Assembly: GCA_027485075.1 (NCBI GenBank)
Contig: JAIXRT010000139.1
Location: 1-17,986 of the forward strand
Length of the DNA stretch: 17,986 bases
Reading direction: 5' to 3'
Source: Cytophagaceae bacterium
GTDB taxonomy: Bacteria; Bacteroidota; Bacteroidia; Cytophagales; Spirosomataceae
Shown: piece after piece, positions 8,031-15,284 of the stretch
Numbering within the stretch: position 1 is the stretch's first letter
Layout of the letters: every line of letters starts with the position of its first letter
Translations under genes and position numbers: made by a program
The notes under the pieces: model-generated
Database searches by the model: none
What the model was told of the DNA's origin: nothing
What the model saw: only the letters and a program-made list of their open reading frames with translations

Positions 8031-8948
8031 ATGTCAGCAGCAGAATATTTAGGCATTGATGTCGGAGGTACCGGAGTTAAAATGGGTATTGTTCATTCCG
8101 ACACAGGCCAAATAAATAACTTTCAAAGTTACGATACAGCCACTTGGCGCGAATCACATCATTTTTTAGATCGTTTAGCTGACGCGATAGCGTTGCAATT
8201 GTACCAACATAAAAACGTCAAAAAAATCGGTATTGGTCTGCCAGGCATCCTAACAAAAAATCGCCGTACGTTAATTGAAATCACCGCAATTCCAGAAATT
8301 GATGGTTCTCCAATGATTGACATGTTGGAAAAAAGATTTCCTGAGCATCAATTTTTTATGGAGAATGATGCCAATGCCGCAGCATTAGGGGAGTTTTACT
8401 TTTCACCTGAGAAGGCAACGATGCCGGAAGATTTTGTATTTATCACATTAGGCACAGGTGTAGGTGGAGCAGCGGTGATTGACCGTAAAATATTTTTAGG
8501 AGGCGATGGCAATGCCATGGAGCCTGGACACGTACCTTCTAAAAATGGAAAGGTGCTAGAACGCAATGTGGGAAAAAAGGAATTGCTCCAATTAGCCACT
8601 GAAATGCGTGCAGCATATACTGGAAAAACAGTATTAGCCTCAGATGGAACGATTTCGACTACCGCTTTAGTGGTGGCTGCTGAAGAAGGCGATGAGTTAG
8701 CTTTAGCGGTTTGGCATGAAGTAGGTACGCTATTAGGCGACATGCTCGTTTCACTGATTCGCATACTTGATATTAAAAATATTTTCATTGGCGGAGGTTT
8801 ATCGGCCTCATATGATTTTATTTTGCCTAGTATGGAGAAGCAATTAAACTATTGGCTTACACCAGCCTACCTCGAAAAATTGACCATAAAAAAAGCCTTA
8901 TTAGGGAATGATGCAGGATTATTAGGTGCTGCGTCACTTTGTTTTTAA
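8031..8948 (+). CDS. ROK-family protein (glucokinase-like)
   Basis: A 305-residue sugar kinase fold. Phosphate-binding loop 1 is D-V-G-G-T-G at 10-15. The catalytic-base region is E-N-D-A-N-A-A-A-L-G-E at 111-121, with D113 the likely base. Loop 2 is L-G-T-G-V-G-G-A at 140-147. E-P-G-H is at 164-167, and the adenosine-side I-F-I-G-G-G-L-S is at 251-258. In most ROK kinases the E-x-G-H is followed by a C-x-C-G-x-x-G-C zinc motif; here the segment after H167 has no cysteine at all. The kinase core is intact, so it probably phosphorylates a hexose (glucose-like), but the substrate cannot be read from sequence. A transcriptional-repressor ROK is unlikely, as there is no N-terminal helix-turn-helix. 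Confidence 0.87.
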   Translation: MSAAEYLGIDVGGTGVKMGIVHSDTGQINNFQSYDTATWRESHHFLDRLADAIALQLYQHKNVKKIGIGLPGILTKNRRTLIEITAIPEIDGSPMIDMLEKRFPEHQFFMENDANAAALGEFYFSPEKATMPEDFVFITLGTGVGGAAVIDRKIFLGGDGNAMEPGHVPSKNGKVLERNVGKKELLQLATEMRAAYTGKTVLASDGTISTTALVVAAEEGDELALAVWHEVGTLLGDMLVSLIRILDIKNIFIGGGLSASYDFILPSMEKQLNYWLTPAYLEKLTIKKALLGNDAGLLGAASLCF

Positions 8949-9039
8949 TTGAAACAGCCTAGCGGAGTTGAATATTTTCAAAAAAGAATTAGATAGATTA
9001 TACTTAATATTTTTATAGTGCAAAATGGAATAAAATTTG

Positions 9040-9071
9040 TTTGATATTGTAACATTTAATTCTAATCTTTG
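9040..9071 (+). promoter_or_regulatory. Bacteroidota-type promoter for acpP
   Basis: TTTG at 9040-9043, a 20-base spacer and AATCTTTG at 9064-9071 match the -33 TTTG / -7 TAnnTTTG consensus with one mismatch (A for T at the first -7 base) and the same spacing as the sdhC promoter. Transcription would start near 9077, leaving a short leader of about 25 nt before the acpP ATG at 9103. The element lies in the 154-base gap after the ROK gene. Confidence 0.65.
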
Positions 9072-9102
9072 CATCGTTTTTGAACCCCAAAATTTTTATA
9101 AA

Positions 9103-9339
9103 ATGTCAGATATTGCAGAAAAAGTTAAGAGCATCATCGTTGAGAAGTTAGGTGTAGAAGCATCAGAAGTTACTCCTGAGGCATCTTTCACAAACGATTT
9201 GGGAGCTGACTCCTTAGACACGGTAGAATTGATCATGGAATTCGAAAAAGAATTCAACGTTTCTATCCCAGATGACCAAGCTGAAAACATCCAAACTGTA
9301 GCACAAGCTGTTGCTTATTTGGAAGAAAACGCAAAGTAA
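9103..9339 (+). CDS. acpP: Acyl carrier protein
   Basis: A 78-residue, strongly acidic carrier that holds growing acyl chains on a 4'-phosphopantetheine arm in type II fatty-acid synthesis. The attachment motif G-A-D-S-L-D is at 34-39 with the modified serine S37, followed by the recognition helix [10 protein letters not shown]. The frame is open upstream to an ATG at 9037, but the family-standard start M-S-D-I-A-E-K-V-K at 9103 gives the normal 78-residue size and the upstream extension would run through the predicted promoter. It is the first gene of the widely conserved acpP-fabF-rnc cluster, with a structured hairpin separating it from fabF. Confidence 0.97.
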   Translation: MSDIAEKVKSIIVEKLGVEASEVTPEASFTNDLGADSLDTVELIMEFEKEFNVSIPDDQAENIQTVAQAVAYLEENAK

Positions 9340-9351
9340 TCGAATTACGAT

Positions 9352-9431
9352 AAAAAATGATGTCAATTGGTACATGGTAGTTCCTTCGGATGTAATCCTA
9401 AGTTAATACATGTGACTAATTGACATTTTTT
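9352..9431 (+). terminator. Extended hairpin / probable partial terminator (attenuator) between acpP and fabF
   Basis: Most of the 120-base acpP-fabF gap folds into one long interrupted stem. GTCAATT (9362-9368) pairs with AATTGAC (9418-9424), ACATG (9372-9376) with CATGT (9409-9413), and an apical GGAT/ATCC stem encloses a 3-base loop. An A run precedes (9352-9357) and a T run follows (9426-9431), so the outer ends can also pair and the element could terminate in both directions. Placement just after acpP suggests partial termination that yields more acpP than fabF mRNA, or a 3' stabiliser. The internal loop is large, so terminator strength is uncertain. Confidence 0.5.
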
Positions 9432-9459
9432 ATTGCAACAAGTTTATTAATATCAAATT

Positions 9460-10707
9460 ATGGAGTTAAAGCGAGTAGTAGTAACGGGTCTAGGAGCCCT
9501 AACACCGATTGGTAATACAGTAGATACATTTTGGGAAGGCCTAGCTGCTGGAAAAAGTGGATGTGCTCCAATCACCCGATTTGATGCGGAGAAATTCAAA
9601 ACTCGTTTTGCTTGTGAATTAAAAGACTTCAAAGTAGAAGATTATATCAATACAAAAGAAGCTCGTAAAATGGATCCATTCACCCAGTACGCGGTGATTG
9701 CTGCCGACGAAGCCATTGCTGACGCGGCATTTGACATGGAAACATTAAATAAAAATAAAGTAGGAGTCATTTGGGGATCGGGTATCGGCGGATTAAAAAC
9801 CTTTGAAGACGAAATGATTTATTTCGGACAAGGGGATGGAACACCAAAAATCAACCCTTTCTTCATTCCTAAAATGATTGCAGATTCCAGTTCAGGTCAA
9901 ATTTCCATTCGTAATGGATTTCGTGGACCCAACTACGTAACTGTTTCTGCTTGTTCTTCCGCAAACAATGCCATTATTGACGCATTTAATTACATTCGTA
10001 CAGGACGCATAAACGTCTGTGTCACAGGAGGTTCGGAAGCACCAGTAACCATCGCGTCCGTTGGTGGATTTACTGCCATGCACGCCATGTCTACCCGTAA
10101 TGACGACCCAACTACAGCTTCACGTCCATATGACGTAGATCGGGATGGTTTTGTCGTAGGCGAAGGAGCAGGTGCCCTTATTTTAGAAGAATATGAGCAT
10201 GCCAAAGCACGCGGTGCAAAAATTTACGCAGAATTAATTGGCGGAGGATTTTCATCTGATGCACATCACATAACAGCCCCACATCCAGATGGATATGGAG
10301 CATTATTGTCCATGATTGACGCATTGGAAGATGCGCAAATCAAACCAGAAGCTGTTGATTACATCAATACCCACGGAACATCTACCCCAATTGGCGATCC
10401 ACAAGAGATCAAAGCCATCGTAGATTGTTTTGGTGACCACGCGTATAAACTATCCATTTCCTCGACGAAATCCATGACTGGCCACTTATTAGGTGGAGCT
10501 GGTGCTGTGGAAGCCGTTGCATCAGTTTTAGCGATCAAGCATCAGTTTGTGCCGCCTACGATCAATGTATTTAATCGTGATCCAGAGATCGATCAACGTA
10601 TCGACTTGACAGAAAATGTAGGTAAATCACGTGAAATCAATGTTGCATTGAGCAATGGTTTTGGTTTTGGAGGCCATAATGCAACCGTTATCTTTAGAAA
10701 GATCTAG
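9460..10707 (+). CDS. fabF: Beta-ketoacyl-ACP synthase II
   Basis: A 415-residue condensing enzyme that extends acyl-ACP by two carbons using malonyl-ACP in fatty-acid elongation. The Cys-His-His triad is visible: C165 in T-V-S-A-C-S-S-A-N-N, H305 in N-T-H-G-T-S-T-P-I-G-D-P and H342 in M-T-G-H-L-L-G-G-A-G-A, with the supporting lysine K337 in S-S-T-K-S-M. The N-terminal R-V-V-V-T-G-L-G and C-terminal N-G-F-G-F-G-G-H-N segments are family-typical, and the length is normal. It follows acpP after a 120-base structured gap and lies 3 bases before rnc. FabF rather than FabB is favoured by the acpP-fabF-rnc context and length. Confidence 0.96.
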   Translation: MELKRVVVTGLGALTPIGNTVDTFWEGLAAGKSGCAPITRFDAEKFKTRFACELKDFKVEDYINTKEARKMDPFTQYAVIAADEAIADAAFDMETLNKNKVGVIWGSGIGGLKTFEDEMIYFGQGDGTPKINPFFIPKMIADSSSGQISIRNGFRGPNYVTVSACSSANNAIIDAFNYIRTGRINVCVTGGSEAPVTIASVGGFTAMHAMSTRNDDPTTASRPYDVDRDGFVVGEGAGALILEEYEHAKARGAKIYAELIGGGFSSDAHHITAPHPDGYGALLSMIDALEDAQIKPEAVDYINTHGTSTPIGDPQEIKAIVDCFGDHAYKLSISSTKSMTGHLLGGAGAVEAVASVLAIKHQFVPPTINVFNRDPEIDQRIDLTENVGKSREINVALSNGFGFGGHNATVIFRKI

Positions 10708-10710
10708 TTT

Positions 10711-11454
10711 ATGACGTTTTTTTCTCCGTATTTCTTGTTCTTTCAAAAACCCAAAGACGAACGTGAGAAGCACCTGTATAAATCAGTCAAACATCTTATT
10801 GGGGCTAGTCCGTCAAATTTAAATTTGTACCGACTAGCCTTTTTGCATGCCTCTGCCTCAAAAGAATCTGTTGCCAAATCCTACAAAGAGTCAAATGAAC
10901 GTCTCGAGTTTTTAGGCGATTCCGTACTTGGCATGATTACAGCCAGTTATCTATTCCAAAAATTTCCGTTTAAAGATGAAGGATTTCTAACCGAAATTCG
11001 CTCAAGAATGGTTAGTAGAGAATCGTTAAATGTACTGGGACGTAAGTTGGGTTTAGAGGAAGTCATCGAATATGAAAGCCTAAAACGTAGTTCCTTGTCT
11101 CGCTCAAGTATGTATGGAGATGCATTAGAGGCATTTATTGGAGCCGTATACCTCGATAAGGGTTTTGCCTTTACACAGCAATTTATTGTCAAGAAAATTT
11201 TGACACAGTATTTCGATTTGGATACGGTTGTTCAGAACAATCCCAACTTCAAGTCTTTACTCATCGAATGGGCTCAAAAAGAAGGCAAGAAAGTTCAATT
11301 CACCTTGGATGAAGAAGGCATACATCACGATAAGGAATTTACAGCGCTTGTCATGCTCGAGGGTGAAAAAATCAGTAGCGGCAAAGGATATTCCAAGAAA
11401 AAAGCCGAACAAAATGCAGCCATGAAGGCCTGCGAAGTATTAGCCATAAAATAA
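10711..11454 (+). CDS. rnc: Ribonuclease III
   Basis: A 247-residue double-strand-specific endoribonuclease that processes rRNA precursors and structured mRNAs. The RNase III signature N-E-R-L-E-F-L-G-D-S is at 62-71, with E63, E66 and D70 at the metal site, and Y-G-D-A-L-E-A-F-I-G-A at 135-145 supplies D137 and E140. A double-stranded RNA-binding domain occupies about 178-245, ending with S-S-G-K-G-Y-S-K-K-K-A-E-Q-N-A-A. The N-terminus (about 20 residues, M-T-F-F-S-P-Y-F-L-F-F) is slightly hydrophobic and longer than in E. coli. The ATG is 3 bases after fabF, so the two are cotranscribed. Confidence 0.95.
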   Translation: MTFFSPYFLFFQKPKDEREKHLYKSVKHLIGASPSNLNLYRLAFLHASASKESVAKSYKESNERLEFLGDSVLGMITASYLFQKFPFKDEGFLTEIRSRMVSRESLNVLGRKLGLEEVIEYESLKRSSLSRSSMYGDALEAFIGAVYLDKGFAFTQQFIVKKILTQYFDLDTVVQNNPNFKSLLIEWAQKEGKKVQFTLDEEGIHHDKEFTALVMLEGEKISSGKGYSKKKAEQNAAMKACEVLAIK

Positions 11455-11462
11455 CGCACACC

Positions 11463-12485
11463 ATGCAAACGCCCAATATTTTTCTTCATTACTATAACAG
11501 CGACGAAGCGACTGTCTCTTTTCTGGAAATCATGCAATCTGATGTTGCACCTGAAATTTTAACTATCATTCAAGAAGAATTAGTACATCAGTTATCGGGC
11601 GCTGTATTGGCTGAAAAATTACCGAATTTCGATTGGCAAAATGCCCGCATGCAGGAAAAATGGCAGTCGGCAGTGAACCTACTCCTACCCCATGTCATAC
11701 TTCCAGACATGATTTGGCAAAGTTGGATCGCCTCGCTGAGTCAAGACACCACAGCTCCAGCTGCTGAAATTCCAAGTTTTGCAGATTTATTAACCGCAGA
11801 TGTATATTATGCATCGCCAAGTGATTCGCTTCCAGAACTAATTGAAATTGAGGAGGAATCCATTCCTGAGGTTATCATCGAAGAGGAGATTGTGGAAGAA
11901 ATACCTGCTATGGAAGAGTCGATTCCAGACTATTTTGAAGTGAGTGATGTATTACCTGACATACAGCCTATCGAAGAAACGCCTATTATCGAGGAGACGA
12001 TTCCGGACTATTTTGAGGTGAGTGATGAATTACCTGACATTCTGCCAATCAAAGAAACGCCTGCTATCGAAGAGACAATTCCAGACTATTTTGGAGCGAG
12101 TGATGAATTGCCTGACATACAGCCTATAGAAGATATACAAGAAGAAAAACCTAAATCCATTAACGAACTTCACGCAGCATCAAGTGAGGAAAAAGTATTA
12201 GATACCATTCAAGTGACTGACCACTCGTTAAAAAATATGGTGGAAATCAACATGACCAATTCGTTAGGCGAAAGCATTTCATTGTTCCAAAAATTGAATT
12301 TCATTCAAGATTTGTTTGAAGGAAATGCCGATGAATTTCAGCGACTAATCGAATTTGTAGACACGCACGCTTCAGCCACCAAATGGAAATCTGAAATTGA
12401 AGGCGAATTTGGCCAATATCTGAACGCTGAAAATGAAGATACCTGGAATGAATTCTACATTTTAGTGGATCGGAAATTCAACTAG
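11463..12485 (+). CDS. Unrecognised acidic protein with three 26-residue tandem repeats
   Basis: A 340-residue protein that I cannot name. Three parts are visible. Residues 1-95 form a helical domain with no signal peptide. Residues 125-228 are a very acidic, proline-rich linker with three exact-length repeats of E-E-T-I-P-D-Y-F-E-V-S-D-E-L-P-D-I-x-P-I at 151-176, 177-202 and 203-228, preceded by degenerate EESIPE-like sequence. Residues 235-340 resemble a small C-terminal domain seen in Bacteroidota hypothetical proteins (S-L-F-Q-K-L-N-F-I-Q-D-L-F-E-G-N-A-D-E-F). The protein is probably cytoplasmic, two helical domains joined by a flexible acidic spacer; binding to a basic partner or to nucleic-acid proteins is speculation. 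It starts 8 bases after rnc, so it is likely the last gene of the acpP-fabF-rnc unit. Confidence 0.8.
   Translation: MQTPNIFLHYYNSDEATVSFLEIMQSDVAPEILTIIQEELVHQLSGAVLAEKLPNFDWQNARMQEKWQSAVNLLLPHVILPDMIWQSWIASLSQDTTAPAAEIPSFADLLTADVYYASPSDSLPELIEIEEESIPEVIIEEEIVEEIPAMEESIPDYFEVSDVLPDIQPIEETPIIEETIPDYFEVSDELPDILPIKETPAIEETIPDYFGASDELPDIQPIEDIQEEKPKSINELHAASSEEKVLDTIQVTDHSLKNMVEINMTNSLGESISLFQKLNFIQDLFEGNADEFQRLIEFVDTHASATKWKSEIEGEFGQYLNAENEDTWNEFYILVDRKFN
11913..12146 (+). repeat. Tandem repeat, 3 x 78 bp, coding
   Basis: Three direct repeats of 78 bases start at 11913, 11991 and 12069. Each is in frame and encodes 26 residues built around IPDYF-(E/G)-(V/A)-SD-x-LPDI-x-PI. Copies 1 and 2 are the most alike; copy 3 diverges at its end. 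The repeat length is a multiple of three, so copy number can change without breaking the reading frame. Confidence 0.88.
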
Positions 12486-12532
12486 TTGATATTCATTATC
12501 AGTTTTTAACCTACAATTGACACATACATATC

Positions 12533-12551
12533 CTAGTTTCGCAAAAACTAG
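12533..12551 (+). repeat. Inverted repeat immediately before the HhH-protein start codon
   Basis: CTAGTTT (12533-12539) and AAACTAG (12545-12551) are perfect 7-base arms around CGCAA, followed by TTT and then the GTG start at 12555. As RNA it would form a hairpin ending 3 bases before the start codon, where it could limit ribosome access. It could also act as a weak terminator for the upstream gene, although only three T residues follow. The rest of the 69-base gap shows nothing clear. Confidence 0.4.
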
Positions 12552-12554
12552 TTT

Positions 12555-14477
12555 GTGAGGTATTTCATCCTATTGCTAATCTGCTCGTGTCGTGTATTAG
12601 CGCAGTCGCTATCGCCAGACTCCGTGCTTGAAGTGGAGGAAACCCGCCTGCAGTTTTTCCAACAAAATCCCTTTGATCTCAACCTGGTTAGTGCGGAGGA
12701 ATTGCAAGGCTTACACCTTTTCTCAATAAGCCAAATACGTGCCTTCTTTGCATACCGTGCTTCCAATGGTCCACTACTATCCGTTCACGAACTGCAGGTG
12801 ATTTCGGGGTGGGACGCAGAAACACTGCGAAAAACAGTTGGCCTACTCATTTGTAATCCAATTCAAAAAAAATGGTATCAAACGGAGGAGCTAAGCCAAC
12901 AACTCTTACTGAAAACGGAACGAACCCTAGAAGAAAAAGTAGGATTTAGCCAGCCCACCACACGATCAAAAACTCGATATCTGGGTAATCCATGGGGGCA
13001 AAACATTCGCTACCGTGGCAAATGGAATAGCCATATCCGGACTGGATTCACACTACAAAAAGATCCAGGCGAGGAAGCATTGACTGATTTTGTGAGTTAT
13101 TACCTGGAAATAAAACCCGCTAAATGGATTGATAAACTCATACTTGGCGATTACATACATCAGTGGGGCCAAGGATTGCTACAGGCCGGCGGCTTTTCAT
13201 TGGGCAAAACCTATGAAAGTATACGTGCCACGCAAAAATTCAATTTGGGAAGCCTCCCCTATTCATCGAGCGGGGAATCCTCATTTTATAGAGGAATAAG
13301 CATGCAGGCACATGTGGGATCCATCTTATTCGCTGCATTTCGCTCAGTTAGATTCCTAGATGCATCGATATCCAAAGACAGTTTGAATCGTTCATTTTAT
13401 CGAAGTATAGATATAGACGGATTCCACCGAACAAGCACGGAAAAAAGGAATAAAAACAGTCTTACAGAACACGCTTGGGGAATACAAGCGCTTATTCCAA
13501 TCAAGCAAGGATTTATCAGTTTTTCAACCACCCAACATCATTGGGATCATCCTAAACGAAATACCTATCTATACAATCAAGGAGAGTGGCAAGGGCAGGT
13601 TTTGACAAATTTTTCGCTCGCACATCATTTACCCTGGAAACAAGTTTTTATGGCAGGAGAATTCGCTATTGCTAACCCAAAATCAGTTGCCTTCACTGAA
13701 TCAGTCGCATTCCCAATTTCACAAAAACTAGATTTTTCAGCCTTAGTCAGATACTTTGCATCAGGGTATTTTAGCCCCATGGCACAAGCACTAGGTGAAG
13801 GTTCACAAACTAAAAATGAAGTAGGGCTCTTTTTGGGAAATCAATTCCAAATTTCAAAATACAAGCGACTATCATCCTATATAGACTATTTCTTTTTTCC
13901 CAAGCGTAGTTTTTCATATGCCTTTGCAGGCGCTTGGGGAATTGAAATGCTGACACGATTTCAATGGGATCGAAAACGTAAAGGTCAATACTTTGCACAA
14001 ATGAAATGGACAAATCAATCGGTATCACATGACCAACGAAAAAACCATATGCAAGCTAGTTTTGACATCCACTATGATGTGCACAGTCGACTTAAATGGC
14101 ATAGTAGAATTATGCTAAGCTACCTAGTTTCACCTATTCAAAATGAGTTAGGCGCCATGTGGTTACACGATATCACGTTTAGTCGCAAATGGTATCAAGT
14201 TCAAGCACGTTTAGCCTGGATTCAAACACCCAGTTACGATACACGTCTGTATGCATATGAACCCACCTTACGGTATTCATTTAGCCTCCCTGCTTACTTT
14301 GATCCAAGTATTCGAAACACAATTTTGATCAGTGTCAACCCGACTAAACATTGGGATGTAGGCATAAAAATAGCCAGAACCCATTATTTCACGAGAGAAA
14401 CGGTAGGTTCTGGCTTAGATCTAATCCCAACAAACCATAAATCGGATGTTAGTTTACAAATCGTTTATCAATACTAA
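12555..14477 (+). CDS. Exported helix-hairpin-helix (ComEA-like) protein with beta-barrel-like C-terminal region
   Basis: A 640-residue protein starting at GTG; an in-frame TAG at 12549-12551 rules out an earlier start. Residues 1-17 form a signal peptide ending V-L-A-Q. Residues about 38-98 are a double helix-hairpin-helix unit (N-P-F-D-L-N-L-V-S-A-E-E-L, then G-P-L-L-S-V-H-E-L), like the DNA-binding ComEA domain. The remaining 530 residues are rich in alternating aromatic and polar strands (for example L-I-L-G-D-Y-I-H-Q-W-G-Q-G-L) and end in an aromatic residue (V-Y-Q-Y), as in outer-membrane beta-barrels. Similar fusions occur across Bacteroidota as helix-hairpin-helix domain proteins of unknown function. 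A role in DNA handling at the outer membrane is a guess. The gene overlaps the convergent kdsA stop by 4 bases. Confidence 0.82.
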   Translation: MRYFILLLICSCRVLAQSLSPDSVLEVEETRLQFFQQNPFDLNLVSAEELQGLHLFSISQIRAFFAYRASNGPLLSVHELQVISGWDAETLRKTVGLLICNPIQKKWYQTEELSQQLLLKTERTLEEKVGFSQPTTRSKTRYLGNPWGQNIRYRGKWNSHIRTGFTLQKDPGEEALTDFVSYYLEIKPAKWIDKLILGDYIHQWGQGLLQAGGFSLGKTYESIRATQKFNLGSLPYSSSGESSFYRGISMQAHVGSILFAAFRSVRFLDASISKDSLNRSFYRSIDIDGFHRTSTEKRNKNSLTEHAWGIQALIPIKQGFISFSTTQHHWDHPKRNTYLYNQGEWQGQVLTNFSLAHHLPWKQVFMAGEFAIANPKSVAFTESVAFPISQKLDFSALVRYFASGYFSPMAQALGEGSQTKNEVGLFLGNQFQISKYKRLSSYIDYFFFPKRSFSYAFAGAWGIEMLTRFQWDRKRKGQYFAQMKWTNQSVSHDQRKNHMQASFDIHYDVHSRLKWHSRIMLSYLVSPIQNELGAMWLHDITFSRKWYQVQARLAWIQTPSYDTRLYAYEPTLRYSFSLPAYFDPSIRNTILISVNPTKHWDVGIKIARTHYFTRETVGSGLDLIPTNHKSDVSLQIVYQY

Positions 14478-15283
14478 ACGATTGCTTCACGCACTTTTAA
14501 TAACTTTTCAAGCAAGGCCTCAAGTTGATCCAAAGGAAGCATATTGGCTCCATCTGATTTGGCTACAGCAGGATTCGGGTGGGTTTCAATAAAAAGCCCA
14601 TCAGCTCCTACGGCAATCGCAGCTTTCGCAATCGTCTCAATTAAAGCCGGTTGGCCGCCCGTCACACCACTTCCCTGATTAGGACGCTGCAATGAATGCG
14701 TACAATCCATGATTACAGGCACGTTAAATGCCGACATCTCCGGCAGGTTCCGGTAATCAACCACTAAATCTCCATAGCCAAATGAATTCCCGCGATCCGT
14801 TAAATACACAGGTGCATCAGGATTTTCATGCAACACTTTTTCAACAGCAAATTTCATCGAGGCGCCTGACATAAATTGACCCTTCTTGATATTAACCGCT
14901 TTACCCGTTTGCGCAGCAGCGGCCAACAAATCAGTTTGTCGGCATAAAAATGCCGGAATCTGCAACACATCCACATACGCTGCAGCCATGGCTGCTTCGC
15001 CACTTTCATGAATATCTGTAACGGTAGGAATATCGTAATGCGCACCTACTGCCTTCAATATTTCAAGTGCTTTGATGTCACCTATCCCCGTAAATGAATC
15101 GATTTTCGTGCGGTTTGCTTTACGGTAAGAACCCTTAAAAATATAAGGAATACCCATCGCTTTAGTCATGAGATGAATACGTTCCGCAATCTCAAAAGCC
15201 AAATCATTACTTTCAATCGCACAACTTCCGGCCATTAAAAAAAAGGGGCCCTTGCCGATGGATGCTAAACTAGGTAATTGCAT
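14474..15283 (-). CDS. kdsA: 3-deoxy-8-phosphooctulonate synthase (Kdo-8-phosphate synthase)
   Basis: A 269-residue enzyme condensing phosphoenolpyruvate with arabinose 5-phosphate to Kdo-8-phosphate, the precursor of the Kdo sugar of LPS. Family motifs seen are A-G-S-C-A-I-E-S at 18-25, F-K-G-S-Y-R-K-A-N-R-T at 49-59, D-C-T-H-S at 193-197, and F-I-E-T-H-P-N-P at 231-238 followed by S-D-G-A-N. C21, H196, E233 and D244 match the metal ligands of the metal-dependent class (as in Aquifex), unlike E. coli KdsA, which has Asn at the cysteine position. The ATG is 1 base after the murB stop, so it is the last gene of the mlaF-murB-kdsA operon. Its end overlaps the convergent HhH gene by 4 bases. Confidence 0.95.
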   Translation of the reverse strand: MQLPSLASIGKGPFFLMAGSCAIESNDLAFEIAERIHLMTKAMGIPYIFKGSYRKANRTKIDSFTGIGDIKALEILKAVGAHYDIPTVTDIHESGEAAMAAAYVDVLQIPAFLCRQTDLLAAAAQTGKAVNIKKGQFMSGASMKFAVEKVLHENPDAPVYLTDRGNSFGYGDLVVDYRNLPEMSAFNVPVIMDCTHSLQRPNQGSGVTGGQPALIETIAKAAIAVGADGLFIETHPNPAVAKSDGANMLPLDQLEALLEKLLKVREAIV

Positions 15284-15284
15284 A

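Noticed and set aside
8396..8788. 130-residue open frame on the minus strand inside the ROK gene
   Set aside because: Fully antisense to ROK catalytic motifs; Ser/Pro/Thr-rich with no family features or start context.
9037..9102. Upstream extension of acyl carrier protein to an ATG at 9037
   Set aside because: Would add 22 residues never seen in AcpP and overlaps the predicted promoter; the ATG at 9103 gives the standard 78-residue protein.
11913..12146. Possible CRISPR-like array
   Set aside because: The 78-bp units are contiguous coding repeats without spacers and preserve the reading frame; no cas genes are present.
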